A stretch of DNA of 44,688 nt, from contig NZ_CAJPNR010000014.1 in assembly GCF_905372115.1 (NCBI RefSeq), forward strand, positions 1 to 44,688. Direction: 5' to 3'. The notes below the pieces were generated by a model that worked only from the letters and a program-made list of their open reading frames with translations, was not told the origin of the DNA and did not search any database. Below are positions 32,508 through 40,203 of the stretch, one piece after another. The stretch's first letter is position 1, and every line of letters starts with the position of its first letter. The position numbers were made by a program, and so were the translations under genes. Source of the DNA: an uncultured Streptococcus sp. (GTDB taxonomy: Bacteria; Bacillota; Bacilli; Lactobacillales; Streptococcaceae).

Positions 32508-33137
32508 ATGAAGAAAAAATTTTTTGCAATCGGAGTAGCTCTTATAGTTTTAATTTCAGGAGGAGTATATTGTATGACAAAATGGATTGAACACAAAAAT
32601 TCTCCATATAATGTTAGTGATGTTTTAGACGATAAAGGAGTGAAACTTTACAAACGCGGATTTCGTTTGTTGGAAGAACAACTGGCGACTTACATTAAAG
32701 AACACTATTCAGGAGTTAGTAAAATTGAGTTTTCGCCAATTTTTGTTCAAGGTGGGGATGGGCAGAGCATGTTTCGGGCAACAATTGTACCTGTCATTTA
32801 TGACAATCATGGTAATAAGGCTTATTTGGGACGTTCTGTTGGAGAAGAAGATTTTGGCCGTTTTACAAGTAGTGGCAGTATTCAACTTAGCTTTGATGGG
32901 GACGATAATGAAATTGTTGAAATAAAGGCGGATAATGGCTATGTCAATATCTCCAATAGTGAGAAACTGCCTGAAAAAGCAAAATTATCAACAAGCCAAC
33001 GAATTGATAATAATATATCAGCTTTGATTAAAGTTGGACAGATAAAGGGCATAGAAAAGAATGAAAACGGAAGTCCTAATGCTGAAGTGAAATTTAATAC
33101 TCAAATTAGAAAAGGAGATCATTTCAAATGGCGTTGA
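32508..33137 (+). CDS. Candidate T7SS immunity protein, array copy 4 (intact)
   Basis: 209 residues. The anchor helix is FAIGVALIVLISGGVYCM, followed by the NSPYNVSDVLDDKGV segment shared with copies 1 and 7, the YKRGFRLLEEQLATYIKE core, and C-terminal NGSPNAE. The Cys after the helix is not in a lipobox. The first ~95 codons after the leader are almost identical in DNA to copy 7, while the second half is different (GRSVGEEDFGRFTSSGS), which suggests recombination between array members. A 10-codon toxin-like stub starts inside its stop region at 33128. Confidence 0.72.
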   Translation: MKKKFFAIGVALIVLISGGVYCMTKWIEHKNSPYNVSDVLDDKGVKLYKRGFRLLEEQLATYIKEHYSGVSKIEFSPIFVQGGDGQSMFRATIVPVIYDNHGNKAYLGRSVGEEDFGRFTSSGSIQLSFDGDDNEIVEIKADNGYVNISNSEKLPEKAKLSTSQRIDNNISALIKVGQIKGIEKNENGSPNAEVKFNTQIRKGDHFKWR

Positions 33138-33160
33138 TAGAATGGCAATGTTTATATTAA
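33128..33160 (+). pseudogene. Trace of a toxin start codon region after immunity copy 4
   Basis: ATGGCGTTGATAGAATGG overlaps the end of copy 4 in the same way that the intact toxin start ATGGCCTTAACAGACGAG overlaps copy 7. It reads MALIEWQCLY and stops. It is too short to call by itself; position and the MAL opening are the only evidence. Confidence 0.3.
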
Positions 33161-33226
33161 ATAACGCTTAGCAAGGCTAATAATTTGTAAAAAGTTAAGT
33201 CATAAACATTATGAATCTTACCTTGT

Positions 33227-33235
33227 TGTTATAAT
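33227..33235 (+). promoter_or_regulatory. Extended -10 upstream of immunity copy 5
   Basis: TGTTATAAT with the hexamer at 33230-33235; no good -35 is seen. Confidence 0.45.
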
Positions 33236-33285
33236 CCTTATATATGCGTTCTAATTACAAATTTTTTACAGAACATAAGAGACTG

Positions 33286-33882
33286 ATGAAGAAAAAAATT
33301 TTTACGACACTTGCCCTTATTCTTGTCTTGGTATCTGGTGGGATCTTTGTCTATAATAAACTGACTAAACCCAACTTAGGTTCCAAAACAACCAAGCTCT
33401 ATCAGCGAGGCTTTCGGCTCTTAGAAGAACAAATTGGCACTTATATTAAGGAGTAATATTCAGGTATTGAAAAAATTGAATTTTCTCCAATTTATGTGAC
33501 TGGAGATTATGATTCTTCTATGCTGAATGCTTATGTACGTCCGACTATTTATGATAAATACGGGCATAAAGCAACATTAGGAAGAACAATAGAGAACTAC
33601 ACACCTAATAGCTATGGATTAGTTACTCATATATTTCTTGATTTTGATGGTTCAGGAAATGATGTTATAGAATTAATGGACTCAGAAGGTAATGAGATTG
33701 ATGTTTCAAATGCAAAACATTTGCCAGACGAAGCAAAGCTCACGAAGGCTAGAAGTACAGATGAAAATATTTCTTTATTGGTTGAAAACAGTCAGTTAAA
33801 AGATGTTGTCAAGGATAAAAACGGAAGCCCAGAAGCTCAAATTGTATACAATATAGAGTTACAGAAAGGTGAGGCTGGATGA
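33286..33882 (+). pseudogene. Candidate T7SS immunity protein, array copy 5 (nonsense mutation)
   Basis: The frame from ATG 33286 is full length except for a TAA at 33454-33456, inside the conserved core (TYIKE-stop-YSGIEKIEF). Copy 3 has AAA (Lys) there, so one A-to-T change explains it. Downstream of the stop the frame stays open to 33882 with all family motifs (VSNAKHLPDEAKL, NGSPEAQ), so the loss looks recent. Only a weak AAGAG ribosome site precedes the start. It overlaps copy 6 by ATGA, so copy 6 translation may have depended on it. Confidence 0.72.
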
Positions 33883-34469
33883 AGAAAAAAATATTTATAA
33901 CACTTGCTCTTATTCTTGTCTTGGTATCGGGTGGCATTTTTGTCTATAATAAGATGACAAAACCTAACCTTAGCCCCAAAACAGCTAAACTCTATCAGCA
34001 TGGCTTTCGACTTCTGGAAGAGCAACTAGGAACTTATATAAAAGAGCATTACTCAGGGGTTGAAAAGATTGAGTTTTCCCCAATCTACGTTACTGAGGAA
34101 GGGTCAACTTTCTCAAATGTCTATATCCGTCCAACTATTTATGATAAGCATGGAAATAAAGCCACTCTTGGTACTAAAGTTAATAATGTGTATCCAAGTA
34201 GCTTTGGTATCGTCTCACATATAATTCTTAATTTTGATGGAGGTGGAAATGAAGCTATAGATTTAAAAGACTCAAACGGGAATAACATTGATGTTTCTAA
34301 CGCGCAACATTTACCTGATGAAGCTAAACTCACAAGAGCTAAAGGGATTGATTTGAATATGGAATTATTAGTTGAATACGGTCAGTTAAAGGATGTTATT
34401 AAGGATGAAAAAGGAAGTCCGAATGCAGAAATTGTTTATAATGTTAACTTGAGTAAAGGAGACGAATGA
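33879..34469 (+). CDS. Candidate T7SS immunity protein, array copy 6 (intact)
   Basis: 196 residues. The anchor helix is FITLALILVLVSGGIFVYNKM, then TKPNLSPKTAKLY, the core QHGFRLLEEQLGTYIKE, and C-terminal KGSPNAE followed by NLSKGDE. It is of the same subtype as copies 3 and 5. Its ATG overlaps the stop of the broken copy 5, and its own end is followed two bases later by the second toxin remnant. Confidence 0.72.
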   Translation: MKKKIFITLALILVLVSGGIFVYNKMTKPNLSPKTAKLYQHGFRLLEEQLGTYIKEHYSGVEKIEFSPIYVTEEGSTFSNVYIRPTIYDKHGNKATLGTKVNNVYPSSFGIVSHIILNFDGGGNEAIDLKDSNGNNIDVSNAQHLPDEAKLTRAKGIDLNMELLVEYGQLKDVIKDEKGSPNAEIVYNVNLSKGDE

Positions 34470-34470
34470 T

Positions 34471-34560
34471 ATGACTTTGTCTGATCAAGAGGTTCAAAGA
34501 TTACAGTTTGGTCTTAAGAAAGACGTAAAGAATGAAAGCAAAGTTATTTATAGGATTTGA
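34471..34560 (+). pseudogene. Remnant of a toxin gene 5' end (29 codons), right copy
   Basis: It reads MTLSDQEVQRLQFGLKKDV... and stops at TGA 34558-34560; it is the partner of the 32251 remnant with only a few substitutions. Both remnants stop at the same codon, so the truncation came before the duplication. The rest of the 34470-34726 gap holds the repeated promoter region. Confidence 0.6.
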
Positions 34561-34607
34561 AATAAAACTTTTTTATGTAAAAGACTCCAGATATTATAAA
34601 CAGATAA

Positions 34608-34704
34608 TTGAGAGCGCTTTTATAAAAAATGAATGAGACCAGAAATAATGGTATGACTAGAAATATTATGATATACTATAATTAAAAAATAAAAGCGTTT
34701 TCAT
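34608..34704 (+). promoter_or_regulatory. Promoter of immunity copy 7 with two cre-like boxes
   Basis: TTGAGAGCGCTTTTAT (34608-34623) and ATAAAAGCGTTTTCAT (34689-34704) each fit the CcpA-site consensus WTGnnAnCGnWnnCAW with one or two mismatches. Between them lie TATACT (34672-34677) and TATAAT (34677-34682). A box overlapping the region just after the start site would repress. Confidence 0.45.
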
Positions 34705-34726
34705 AAAGGTGTGAGGTAGGTAAACA

Positions 34727-35356
34727 ATGAAGAAAAATAAATTTGCGATCATTGCAGTTCTTGTAGTTTTAATTTCAGGAGGAGTATATTGTATGACAAA
34801 ATGGATTGAACACAAAAATTCTCCATATAATGTTAGTGATGTTTTAGACGATAAAGGAGTGAAACTTTACAAACGCGGATTTCGTTTGTTGGAAGAACAA
34901 CTGGCGACTTACATTAAAGAACACTATTCAGGAGTTAGTAAAATTGAGTTTTCGCCAATTTTTGTTCAAGGTGGGGATGGGCAGAGCATGTTTCGTGCAA
35001 ATATTGTTCCTGTGATTTATGATTTACAAGGCAATAAAGCCTACTTGGGAAAAAAAATTGGTGAGAAATCCTACAGTCATTATGGTAGTTTTTGGGATGT
35101 TAGGCTTGATTTTAATGGCTGGGATGAAGAAATCATAGAATTAAAGGTTGGTGACGATTTTATTGATATTTCCGAGAGTAAAAAATTACCTGTGGAAGCC
35201 AAATTATCAACTAAACCAAAAATTGATGAGAATATAGAAGCTTTAGTTCAAGAACATCAGCTCGTAGATGTTAAAAAAAGCGAGAACGGTAGTCCTGATG
35301 CAGAAGTTGTCTATAATACAGAAATTAGGAAAGGAGACTTTTTAGAATGGCCTTAA
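34727..35356 (+). CDS. Candidate immunity protein cognate to the lipase toxin, array copy 7 (intact)
   Basis: 209 residues. Anchor helix FAIIAVLVVLISGGVYCM, NSPYNVSDVLDDKGV, core YKRGFRLLEEQLATYIKE, and C-terminal NGSPDAE followed by EIRKGDFLEWP. The toxin ATG lies inside its last codons (10-base overlap), so the pair is translationally coupled, as expected for immunity and toxin. It is near-identical to copy 1 apart from the A-tract (eight A here, 35050-35057). The single N-terminal helix would put the protein on the outer face, where a secreted phospholipase would act. In S. aureus the immunity protein TilA is a lipoprotein; this one is helix-anchored, so it is analogous rather than clearly homologous. 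Confidence 0.75.
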   Translation: MKKNKFAIIAVLVVLISGGVYCMTKWIEHKNSPYNVSDVLDDKGVKLYKRGFRLLEEQLATYIKEHYSGVSKIEFSPIFVQGGDGQSMFRANIVPVIYDLQGNKAYLGKKIGEKSYSHYGSFWDVRLDFNGWDEEIIELKVGDDFIDISESKKLPVEAKLSTKPKIDENIEALVQEHQLVDVKKSENGSPDAEVVYNTEIRKGDFLEWP

Positions 35357-36690
35357 CAGACGAGAGCATACAGGAATTACAAGTTGAAGTTCTTAATATA
35401 ATAAAAGAAGAAAAAAATGGGAATGAGTTCTCACTTGATGAGAGCGGAAAGAAATATAAACTGATTAACGAAGTCAACGAAACAACCCAAGCCATTGCTG
35501 TTGCGCCTCTTGATAAGGAAGGTAAGCCAGATTACACTCAAACTACTATTGTTGTTGCTGGTACTCAATCACCTAATAACGAAAATAATAACCATGTTAC
35601 AGAATCAGTATTCAATGCGGTAATAGCAAGAAATCAATTAACAGAACAGACAAAGGACGTTCGAGAATTTTATAATCAATCATTAGCTAGTGCTAAAAAA
35701 ATGGCTGGAACAGGACAGGAAGTTGATATTAGTAATATGTCGGGATTCAGTCAAGCTGGACCAGCAGTTGCTAAAGTAGCTGCGGAAATGAAAGTCCAGA
35801 AGATTACAAATTTCATGGACTGGGGTGCGTGGAATTCGTTGACAAAAAATACAGCCGATTATAGAGGTATTAGTGATGAAGAATTAGCATATATTAATAA
35901 ACACTTACATTCATACAGTGATCAAGGGAAAGATTTAACAAGTTGGGATGGTCATGGAGGAATCATTCCGTATGGAAAAGTATTTACTGTAGAGGGAAAA
36001 AATCATAATGCTGGATTACCAAAGATTAAAGGTAATAGGCTAGATTTTGAGTGGTATGAAAAAAATGGTCTTTTCTGCACTGGTATGACCGAAAAGCAAG
36101 TCAGAAAGATTGCAAAACATAAAGCAAAAATGTATGAAATAAATGTAGCAACCGCAAATTTTGGATTAGACTATGCCAAAAAGAATCCTGAAAATTATGT
36201 TCTTGAGTATTTAAGGGACTACGGAGACTTCGCTCCTGAGCCTTCTAAGCATGATTTAATCGCCATAAATAGGAAATACATTGATGAATTGCATGCTTCT
36301 TTAAGAATTAGTTCTGGCGAAATAACAATTAGTTTAAGAGAGGAACTCGTTCGCACAAGCGCTCAAACCGCTCAGCTTCAAGCTGAGGTCTACGAGCAAG
36401 AGATTAAAGATAAGTTAGCAAGTGCAAAATCGAAAGTTGAAGCACACATCTCAGAACTGAGCAATGCAGCCTATACTCTAGCCCATAATCTTTCAGCTGA
36501 TGAGGTAGAGGGCTTATTATCTGAGTTGAGCATGTCAACTGCTTGGAATGATGGAAAAGAAGCAAGTACCCTTGCCTCAGCAAACTCTTATATGACTACA
36601 ATGACTGGTATTGCAGGGAATTTAAACAAAGCAGCAGATAGGATAGTAGAAATCGATCAACAAGGTGCCCAGATTTTTGAAAAAAGCTAG
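35347..36690 (+). CDS. TslA-like T7SS lipase toxin (N-terminal lipase, C-terminal helical targeting domain)
   Basis: 447 residues, no signal peptide. Residues about 65-290 form a lipase-type alpha/beta hydrolase: VVAGTQSPNNENNN, then the nucleophile elbow SGFSQAG with Ser135. Asp158 or Asp201 (WDGHGG) and His220 (GKNHNAGLP) are candidate triad partners. Residues about 315-447 are helical, Ala/Glu/Ser-rich and without enzyme motifs. This reversed order (enzyme first, helical domain last) matches TslA of S. aureus, whose C-terminal helices bind two small partners for type VII export. Here two small helical-protein genes follow within 9-10 bases. The start overlaps the immunity gene; GGAG lies ten bases upstream. 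Target: presumably membrane phospholipids of rival bacteria. Family assignment is from memory and motif reading. Confidence 0.75.
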   Translation: MALTDESIQELQVEVLNIIKEEKNGNEFSLDESGKKYKLINEVNETTQAIAVAPLDKEGKPDYTQTTIVVAGTQSPNNENNNHVTESVFNAVIARNQLTEQTKDVREFYNQSLASAKKMAGTGQEVDISNMSGFSQAGPAVAKVAAEMKVQKITNFMDWGAWNSLTKNTADYRGISDEELAYINKHLHSYSDQGKDLTSWDGHGGIIPYGKVFTVEGKNHNAGLPKIKGNRLDFEWYEKNGLFCTGMTEKQVRKIAKHKAKMYEINVATANFGLDYAKKNPENYVLEYLRDYGDFAPEPSKHDLIAINRKYIDELHASLRISSGEITISLREELVRTSAQTAQLQAEVYEQEIKDKLASAKSKVEAHISELSNAAYTLAHNLSADEVEGLLSELSMSTAWNDGKEASTLASANSYMTTMTGIAGNLNKAADRIVEIDQQGAQIFEKS

Positions 36691-36700
36691 GAGGTAGAGT

Positions 36701-36997
36701 ATGATTGAACCAAATACAGAAGATCGAGTTGAAGCCGAACGTATAAAAAAAGAATATTTAAAGATTCAGGAACGCATAGCTATTCGTGGCTTGATTTCAG
36801 CTAAAAGAGCCATTCTTCTTGAGGAGAGTCAAGCTTTACAAAGCTGGCTGGATAATCAAGCTGAGACTATGAAATCTTTTGCGTCTTCTCAAGTGCCTGC
36901 CGACTTATCTGGGGCTTTCTCTGGAGGAGCGGCAGATTCAATCAAGGAGGTGCTTGGTGCTGTTCCAAAGCCTGAATTGGCCAGCCCTATCCTATAG
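36701..36997 (+). CDS. Small helical T7SS partner protein (TlaA1/Lap1-like)
   Basis: 98 residues, mostly helical (VEAERIKKEYLKIQERIAIRG, then KRAILLEESQALQSWLDNQAE), with a Gly/Ala/Ser-rich turn (LSGAFSGGAAD) and a proline-containing tail. Size and helical-hairpin character are those of WXG100-like partner proteins that pair with T7SS toxins. There is no WXG motif. It lacks a signal peptide. The ribosome site GGAGG is strong, and the gene starts ten bases after the toxin stop. The partner role is inferred from context and size. Confidence 0.6.
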   Translation: MIEPNTEDRVEAERIKKEYLKIQERIAIRGLISAKRAILLEESQALQSWLDNQAETMKSFASSQVPADLSGAFSGGAADSIKEVLGAVPKPELASPIL

Positions 36998-37005
36998 GAG
37001 GCCGT

Positions 37006-37332
37006 ATGGATATTCAGAAAAAAATTAAGCGCCTTGATGACGAGCATATAGCTTTTAGAAAGAAAGTCAGCGAGTATGAATGGGATTATCAGGACATGAG
37101 ACGAGAGGCTAAAAATGTTTCAGAGCAAATGAGCGAATGGATATTATCTTTTTGTCGCAATAGTCCTGATACCGTCCCCTCATATGAATTAAATCAAATA
37201 GAGGAAAACAGGGAAATTTTTGAGAGAAAAATTCAGCGTTATGAAAAACGGCTAAACAAAATTTATCACGAAGAAAATCGAATCTATAACAAAAAATTAG
37301 AGGAACTTGAGAAAGAAAAGAAGAACTCTTGA
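37006..37332 (+). CDS. Small helical T7SS partner protein (DUF3958/TlaA2/Lap2-like)
   Basis: 108 residues, strongly charged and coiled-coil in both halves (IQKKIKRLDDEHIAFRKKVS, then ENREIFERKIQRYEKRLNK and a Lys/Glu-rich tail), with a short break around PDTVPSYE. It resembles DUF3958-type Lap2 proteins of T7SS toxin operons. It has an AGGAGG site and starts eight bases after the 98-residue gene. It is the last gene of the toxin operon, before the terminator at 37361. It probably forms a helical stack with the C-terminal domain of the lipase toxin. Confidence 0.6.
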   Translation: MDIQKKIKRLDDEHIAFRKKVSEYEWDYQDMRREAKNVSEQMSEWILSFCRNSPDTVPSYELNQIEENREIFERKIQRYEKRLNKIYHEENRIYNKKLEELEKEKKNS

Positions 37333-37360
37333 CCTTTCTTCTATTATCATAAACCAAATG

Positions 37361-37381
37361 GACAGGTTTTCCTGTCTTTTT
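37361..37381 (+). terminator. Rho-independent terminator of the toxin operon
   Basis: GACAGG, loop TTTT, CCTGTC (37371-37376), then TTTTT. It marks the right border of the island. Confidence 0.8.
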
Positions 37382-37497
37382 GTTTACATTTATTCTGCAC
37401 TGAAATCATTTAAATATGATACAATAATAACAGATTATAAGCGGACAAGTATGGCGGAGTAATCTTGCTGCATTGTTCGTTAGATGAGGAGAAGCAG

Positions 37498-40038
37498 ATG
37501 CAAGCAGTTAAACATTTTATTGAAACTTTTGTTCCTGAGCACTATGATCTTTTTTTGGATTTGAATCGTGCTGATAAGACTTTTTCAGGCAAGGTGTCCA
37601 TTACTGGGGAAGCTAAGTCAAGCAAGATTTCCCTACACCAAAAAGATTTGACAGTTGAAGCTGTAGAAGTGGCTGGTCAAGCTCGTCCTTTCACTCTTGA
37701 TAAGGACAATGAAGCTCTTTATATTGAGCTGGAAGCAGCTGGGCATGTAGTGGTGACAATAACTTATACTGGTAAGATTACGGACAATATGACGGGGATT
37801 TACCCATCTTACTACACGGTTGATGGTGTGAAAAAAGAGATTATTTCTACGCAGTTTGAGAGCCATTTTGCCCGCGAAGCCTTTCCGAGTGTGGATGAGC
37901 CAGAAGCTAAGGCAACTTTTGATTTGGCTTTGAAATTTGACCAAGCAGAGGGTGAGTTGGCTCTGTCTAATATGCCGGAAATTGATGTTGAAAACCGCAA
38001 AGCGACTGGCGTTTGGAAGTTTGAAACGACTCCACGTATGTCTTCCTATCTCTTGGCTTTTGCTGCAGGTGATATGCAAGGAATTACTGCTAAAACCAAG
38101 AATGGAACCTTAGTAGGAGTTTATGCGACCAAGGCCCACCCAGCCAGCAATCTAGAGTTTGCTTTGGACATTGCGGTTCGCTGTATTGAATTTTACGAAG
38201 AATATTATGGAGTCAAGTATCCTATTCCTCAGTCACTTCATGTGGCTCTGCCAGACTTTTCTGCTGGTGCTATGGAAAACTGGGGCTTGGTAACCTATCG
38301 GGAAATCTATTTGCTGGTGGATGAAAATTCAACAGCTCTGAGTCGTCAGACAGTTGCCTTGGTTGTTGCACACGAACTAGCTCACCAATGGTTCGGAAAT
38401 CTAGTGACCATGAAGTGGTGGGATGATCTTTGGCTCAATGAAAGCTTTGCCAATATGATGGAGTATGTCTCAGTTGATGCGATTGAGCCTAGCTGGAAAA
38501 TTTTTGAAGATTTCCAGACCAGCGGAGCTCCTTATGCCCTCAAGCGTGACGCGACAGATGGCGTTCAGTCGGTCCATGTAGAGGTCAAGCATCCTGATGA
38601 AATTAATACACTTTTTGATGGAGCAATTGTCTATGCGAAGGGCAGCCGTCTCATGCACATGCTGCGCCGTTGGCTGGGAGATGATGCTTTCCGTAAGGGG
38701 CTAGGCGCCTACTTTGAGAAGCATCAGTATGGTAATACTATCGGTCGTGATCTTTGGGATGCTCTTTCTCAAGCTTCTGGCCGTGATGTAGCTGCCTTTA
38801 TGGATGCTTGGCTGGAGCAGCCGGGTTATCCAGTTGTAACTGCCAAGGTCGAAAATGACTCCTTGATTTTGAGCCAGAAGCAGTTCTTCATTGGGGAGCA
38901 CGAGGATAAGGGCCGTCTCTGGCCAGTACCGCTTAACAGCAACTGGCAAGGACTTCCTGATACTCTGACGACAGAAAGACTGGAAATTCCTAATTATGCA
39001 GCCTTGGCAGCGCAAAATGAAGGAGCCCTGCGTCTCAATACAGAAAATACAGCCCACTATATTACAGATTATCAAGGTGAGTTGCTGGATGCTCTTCTGA
39101 ATAATCTCAGCTCTTTGGACAATATCAGCAAACTGCAAATCGTGCAGGAGCGTCGACTTCTGGCAGAGTCTGGTAAGATTTCCTATGCGGACCTGCTGCC
39201 AGTCATCAGTAAGCTGGCAAACGAAACTTCTTATATGGTGGTTTCAGCTGTTTCCCAAGTTCTAGAAGGGTTGAATCGCTTTGTGGATGAAGGCAGTCAG
39301 ACAGAAGAAGATTACAAAGCTCTGTTGAAAGTTCTCAGTCAAAGTAATTTCGACCGTCTTGGTTTTGAAAAACAGGAAGGCGAAAGTGATGAGGATGAGA
39401 TGGTTCGCCAGCTGATTGTGGGTAATATGATTAAGGCGGACGATGAGACAGCTAGAGCTCAAGCTAGCCAGATTTTTGAAAGATATCGTGATAATTTGGA
39501 AAAACTCCCTGCCGCTATTCGTTTGCAGGTATTGGTCAACCAAATCAAACATCATGAAAGCAAGGAGCTGACTAAGCTTTATCTGGACCTATATGTCGCT
39601 TCAAATGATGGAAGCTTCAAGAATGCTCTTTCTACAGCCCTTTCTTATACGAAGAACAAGGAAACCTTGGATGAACTGTTAGCGACTTGGAAGGATAAAT
39701 TTACTGTGAAACCGCAGGATTTGTCAGCTTGGTATGCCCGCTTCCTCAGCCGTGATTTTACTCAAGAAGCAGTGTGGACTTGGGCGCGTGAGAATTGGGA
39801 CTGGATCAAGGCAGCGCTAGGTGGCGATATGAGCTTTGATAGCTTTGTCATTAGCCCAGCAGTGGTCTTCAAGACAGAAGAGAGATTGGCAGAGTACAAA
39901 GCCTTCTTTGAGCCACAGTTGGATGATATGGCGATTAGCCGAAACATCAGCATGGGAATCAAGGAAATCGCTGCGCGTGTTGAACTGGTGAAGCGCGAGA
40001 AAGAAGCAGTGGAAAAAGCGATTCGAGCTGCGATTTAA
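37498..40038 (+). CDS. pepN: Aminopeptidase N (M1 family metallopeptidase)
   Basis: 846 residues, the length of lactic-acid-bacterial PepN. The substrate-recognition GAMEN motif is at 257-261 and the zinc site HELAH at 292-296, with Glu315 completing HExxH-x18-E. An ERAP1-like C-terminal helical domain follows (about 520-830). It is a cytoplasmic enzyme that trims N-terminal residues from peptides taken up for nutrition. The start at 37498 follows GAGGAG; upstream in-frame TTG 37465 would add 11 residues without support. An extended -10 (TGATACAAT) stands near 37419-37427. Confidence 0.96.
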   Translation: MQAVKHFIETFVPEHYDLFLDLNRADKTFSGKVSITGEAKSSKISLHQKDLTVEAVEVAGQARPFTLDKDNEALYIELEAAGHVVVTITYTGKITDNMTGIYPSYYTVDGVKKEIISTQFESHFAREAFPSVDEPEAKATFDLALKFDQAEGELALSNMPEIDVENRKATGVWKFETTPRMSSYLLAFAAGDMQGITAKTKNGTLVGVYATKAHPASNLEFALDIAVRCIEFYEEYYGVKYPIPQSLHVALPDFSAGAMENWGLVTYREIYLLVDENSTALSRQTVALVVAHELAHQWFGNLVTMKWWDDLWLNESFANMMEYVSVDAIEPSWKIFEDFQTSGAPYALKRDATDGVQSVHVEVKHPDEINTLFDGAIVYAKGSRLMHMLRRWLGDDAFRKGLGAYFEKHQYGNTIGRDLWDALSQASGRDVAAFMDAWLEQPGYPVVTAKVENDSLILSQKQFFIGEHEDKGRLWPVPLNSNWQGLPDTLTTERLEIPNYAALAAQNEGALRLNTENTAHYITDYQGELLDALLNNLSSLDNISKLQIVQERRLLAESGKISYADLLPVISKLANETSYMVVSAVSQVLEGLNRFVDEGSQTEEDYKALLKVLSQSNFDRLGFEKQEGESDEDEMVRQLIVGNMIKADDETARAQASQIFERYRDNLEKLPAAIRLQVLVNQIKHHESKELTKLYLDLYVASNDGSFKNALSTALSYTKNKETLDELLATWKDKFTVKPQDLSAWYARFLSRDFTQEAVWTWARENWDWIKAALGGDMSFDSFVISPAVVFKTEERLAEYKAFFEPQLDDMAISRNISMGIKEIAARVELVKREKEAVEKAIRAAI

Positions 40039-40063
40039 TGGATTTAATTATAATGACTAGAAC

Positions 40064-40096
40064 AGTCTGAGATAGTAGTCTACCTCAGGCTTTTTC
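40064..40096 (+). terminator. Rho-independent terminator after pepN
   Basis: AGTCTGAG (40064-40071) pairs with CTCAGGCT (40084-40091), including one G-T pair; the T-run follows. Confidence 0.75.
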
Positions 40097-40203
40097 TTTA
40101 TTATTTTTAGTATTTAAACATTGCTTATTTGCCTTTGCTCTGATAAAATAGAATAATATGGACAATAAACAGGTAACTGTTTAAAGGAGAAATGGAGATT
40201 ATA

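Larger units (their letters stand above)
32160..32800 (+). repeat. Long direct repeat, left copy (partner at 34380-35020)
   Basis: About 640 bases running from the last 90 bases of immunity copy 3, through the toxin remnant and promoter region, and into the first half of immunity copy 4. They match 34380-35020 (end of copy 6, remnant, promoter, first half of copy 7) with few differences. The divergence is mostly at the very start of the copy 4/7 coding sequences. This is a segmental duplication or a product of gene conversion. Confidence 0.85.
34380..35020 (+). repeat. Long direct repeat, right copy (partner at 32160-32800)
   Basis: It spans the end of immunity copy 6, the toxin remnant, the promoter with cre-like boxes, and the first half of immunity copy 7. 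See the left copy for the extent and nature of the match. Confidence 0.85.

Noticed and set aside
33496..33882. A separate gene starting after the stop codon of immunity copy 5
   Set aside because: It has no ribosome site and starts in the middle of a conserved domain; it is the 3' part of the broken copy 5.
30239..35356. Naming the immunity paralogues DUF1310 or DUF576 (the tandem lipoprotein family)
   Set aside because: The remembered patterns of those families do not match the GFRLLEEQ core, and there is no lipobox, so I left the family unnamed.
35347..36690. Calling the toxin an LXG-domain protein
   Set aside because: The N-terminus is enzymatic and lacks the helical LXG domain; the helical part is C-terminal.
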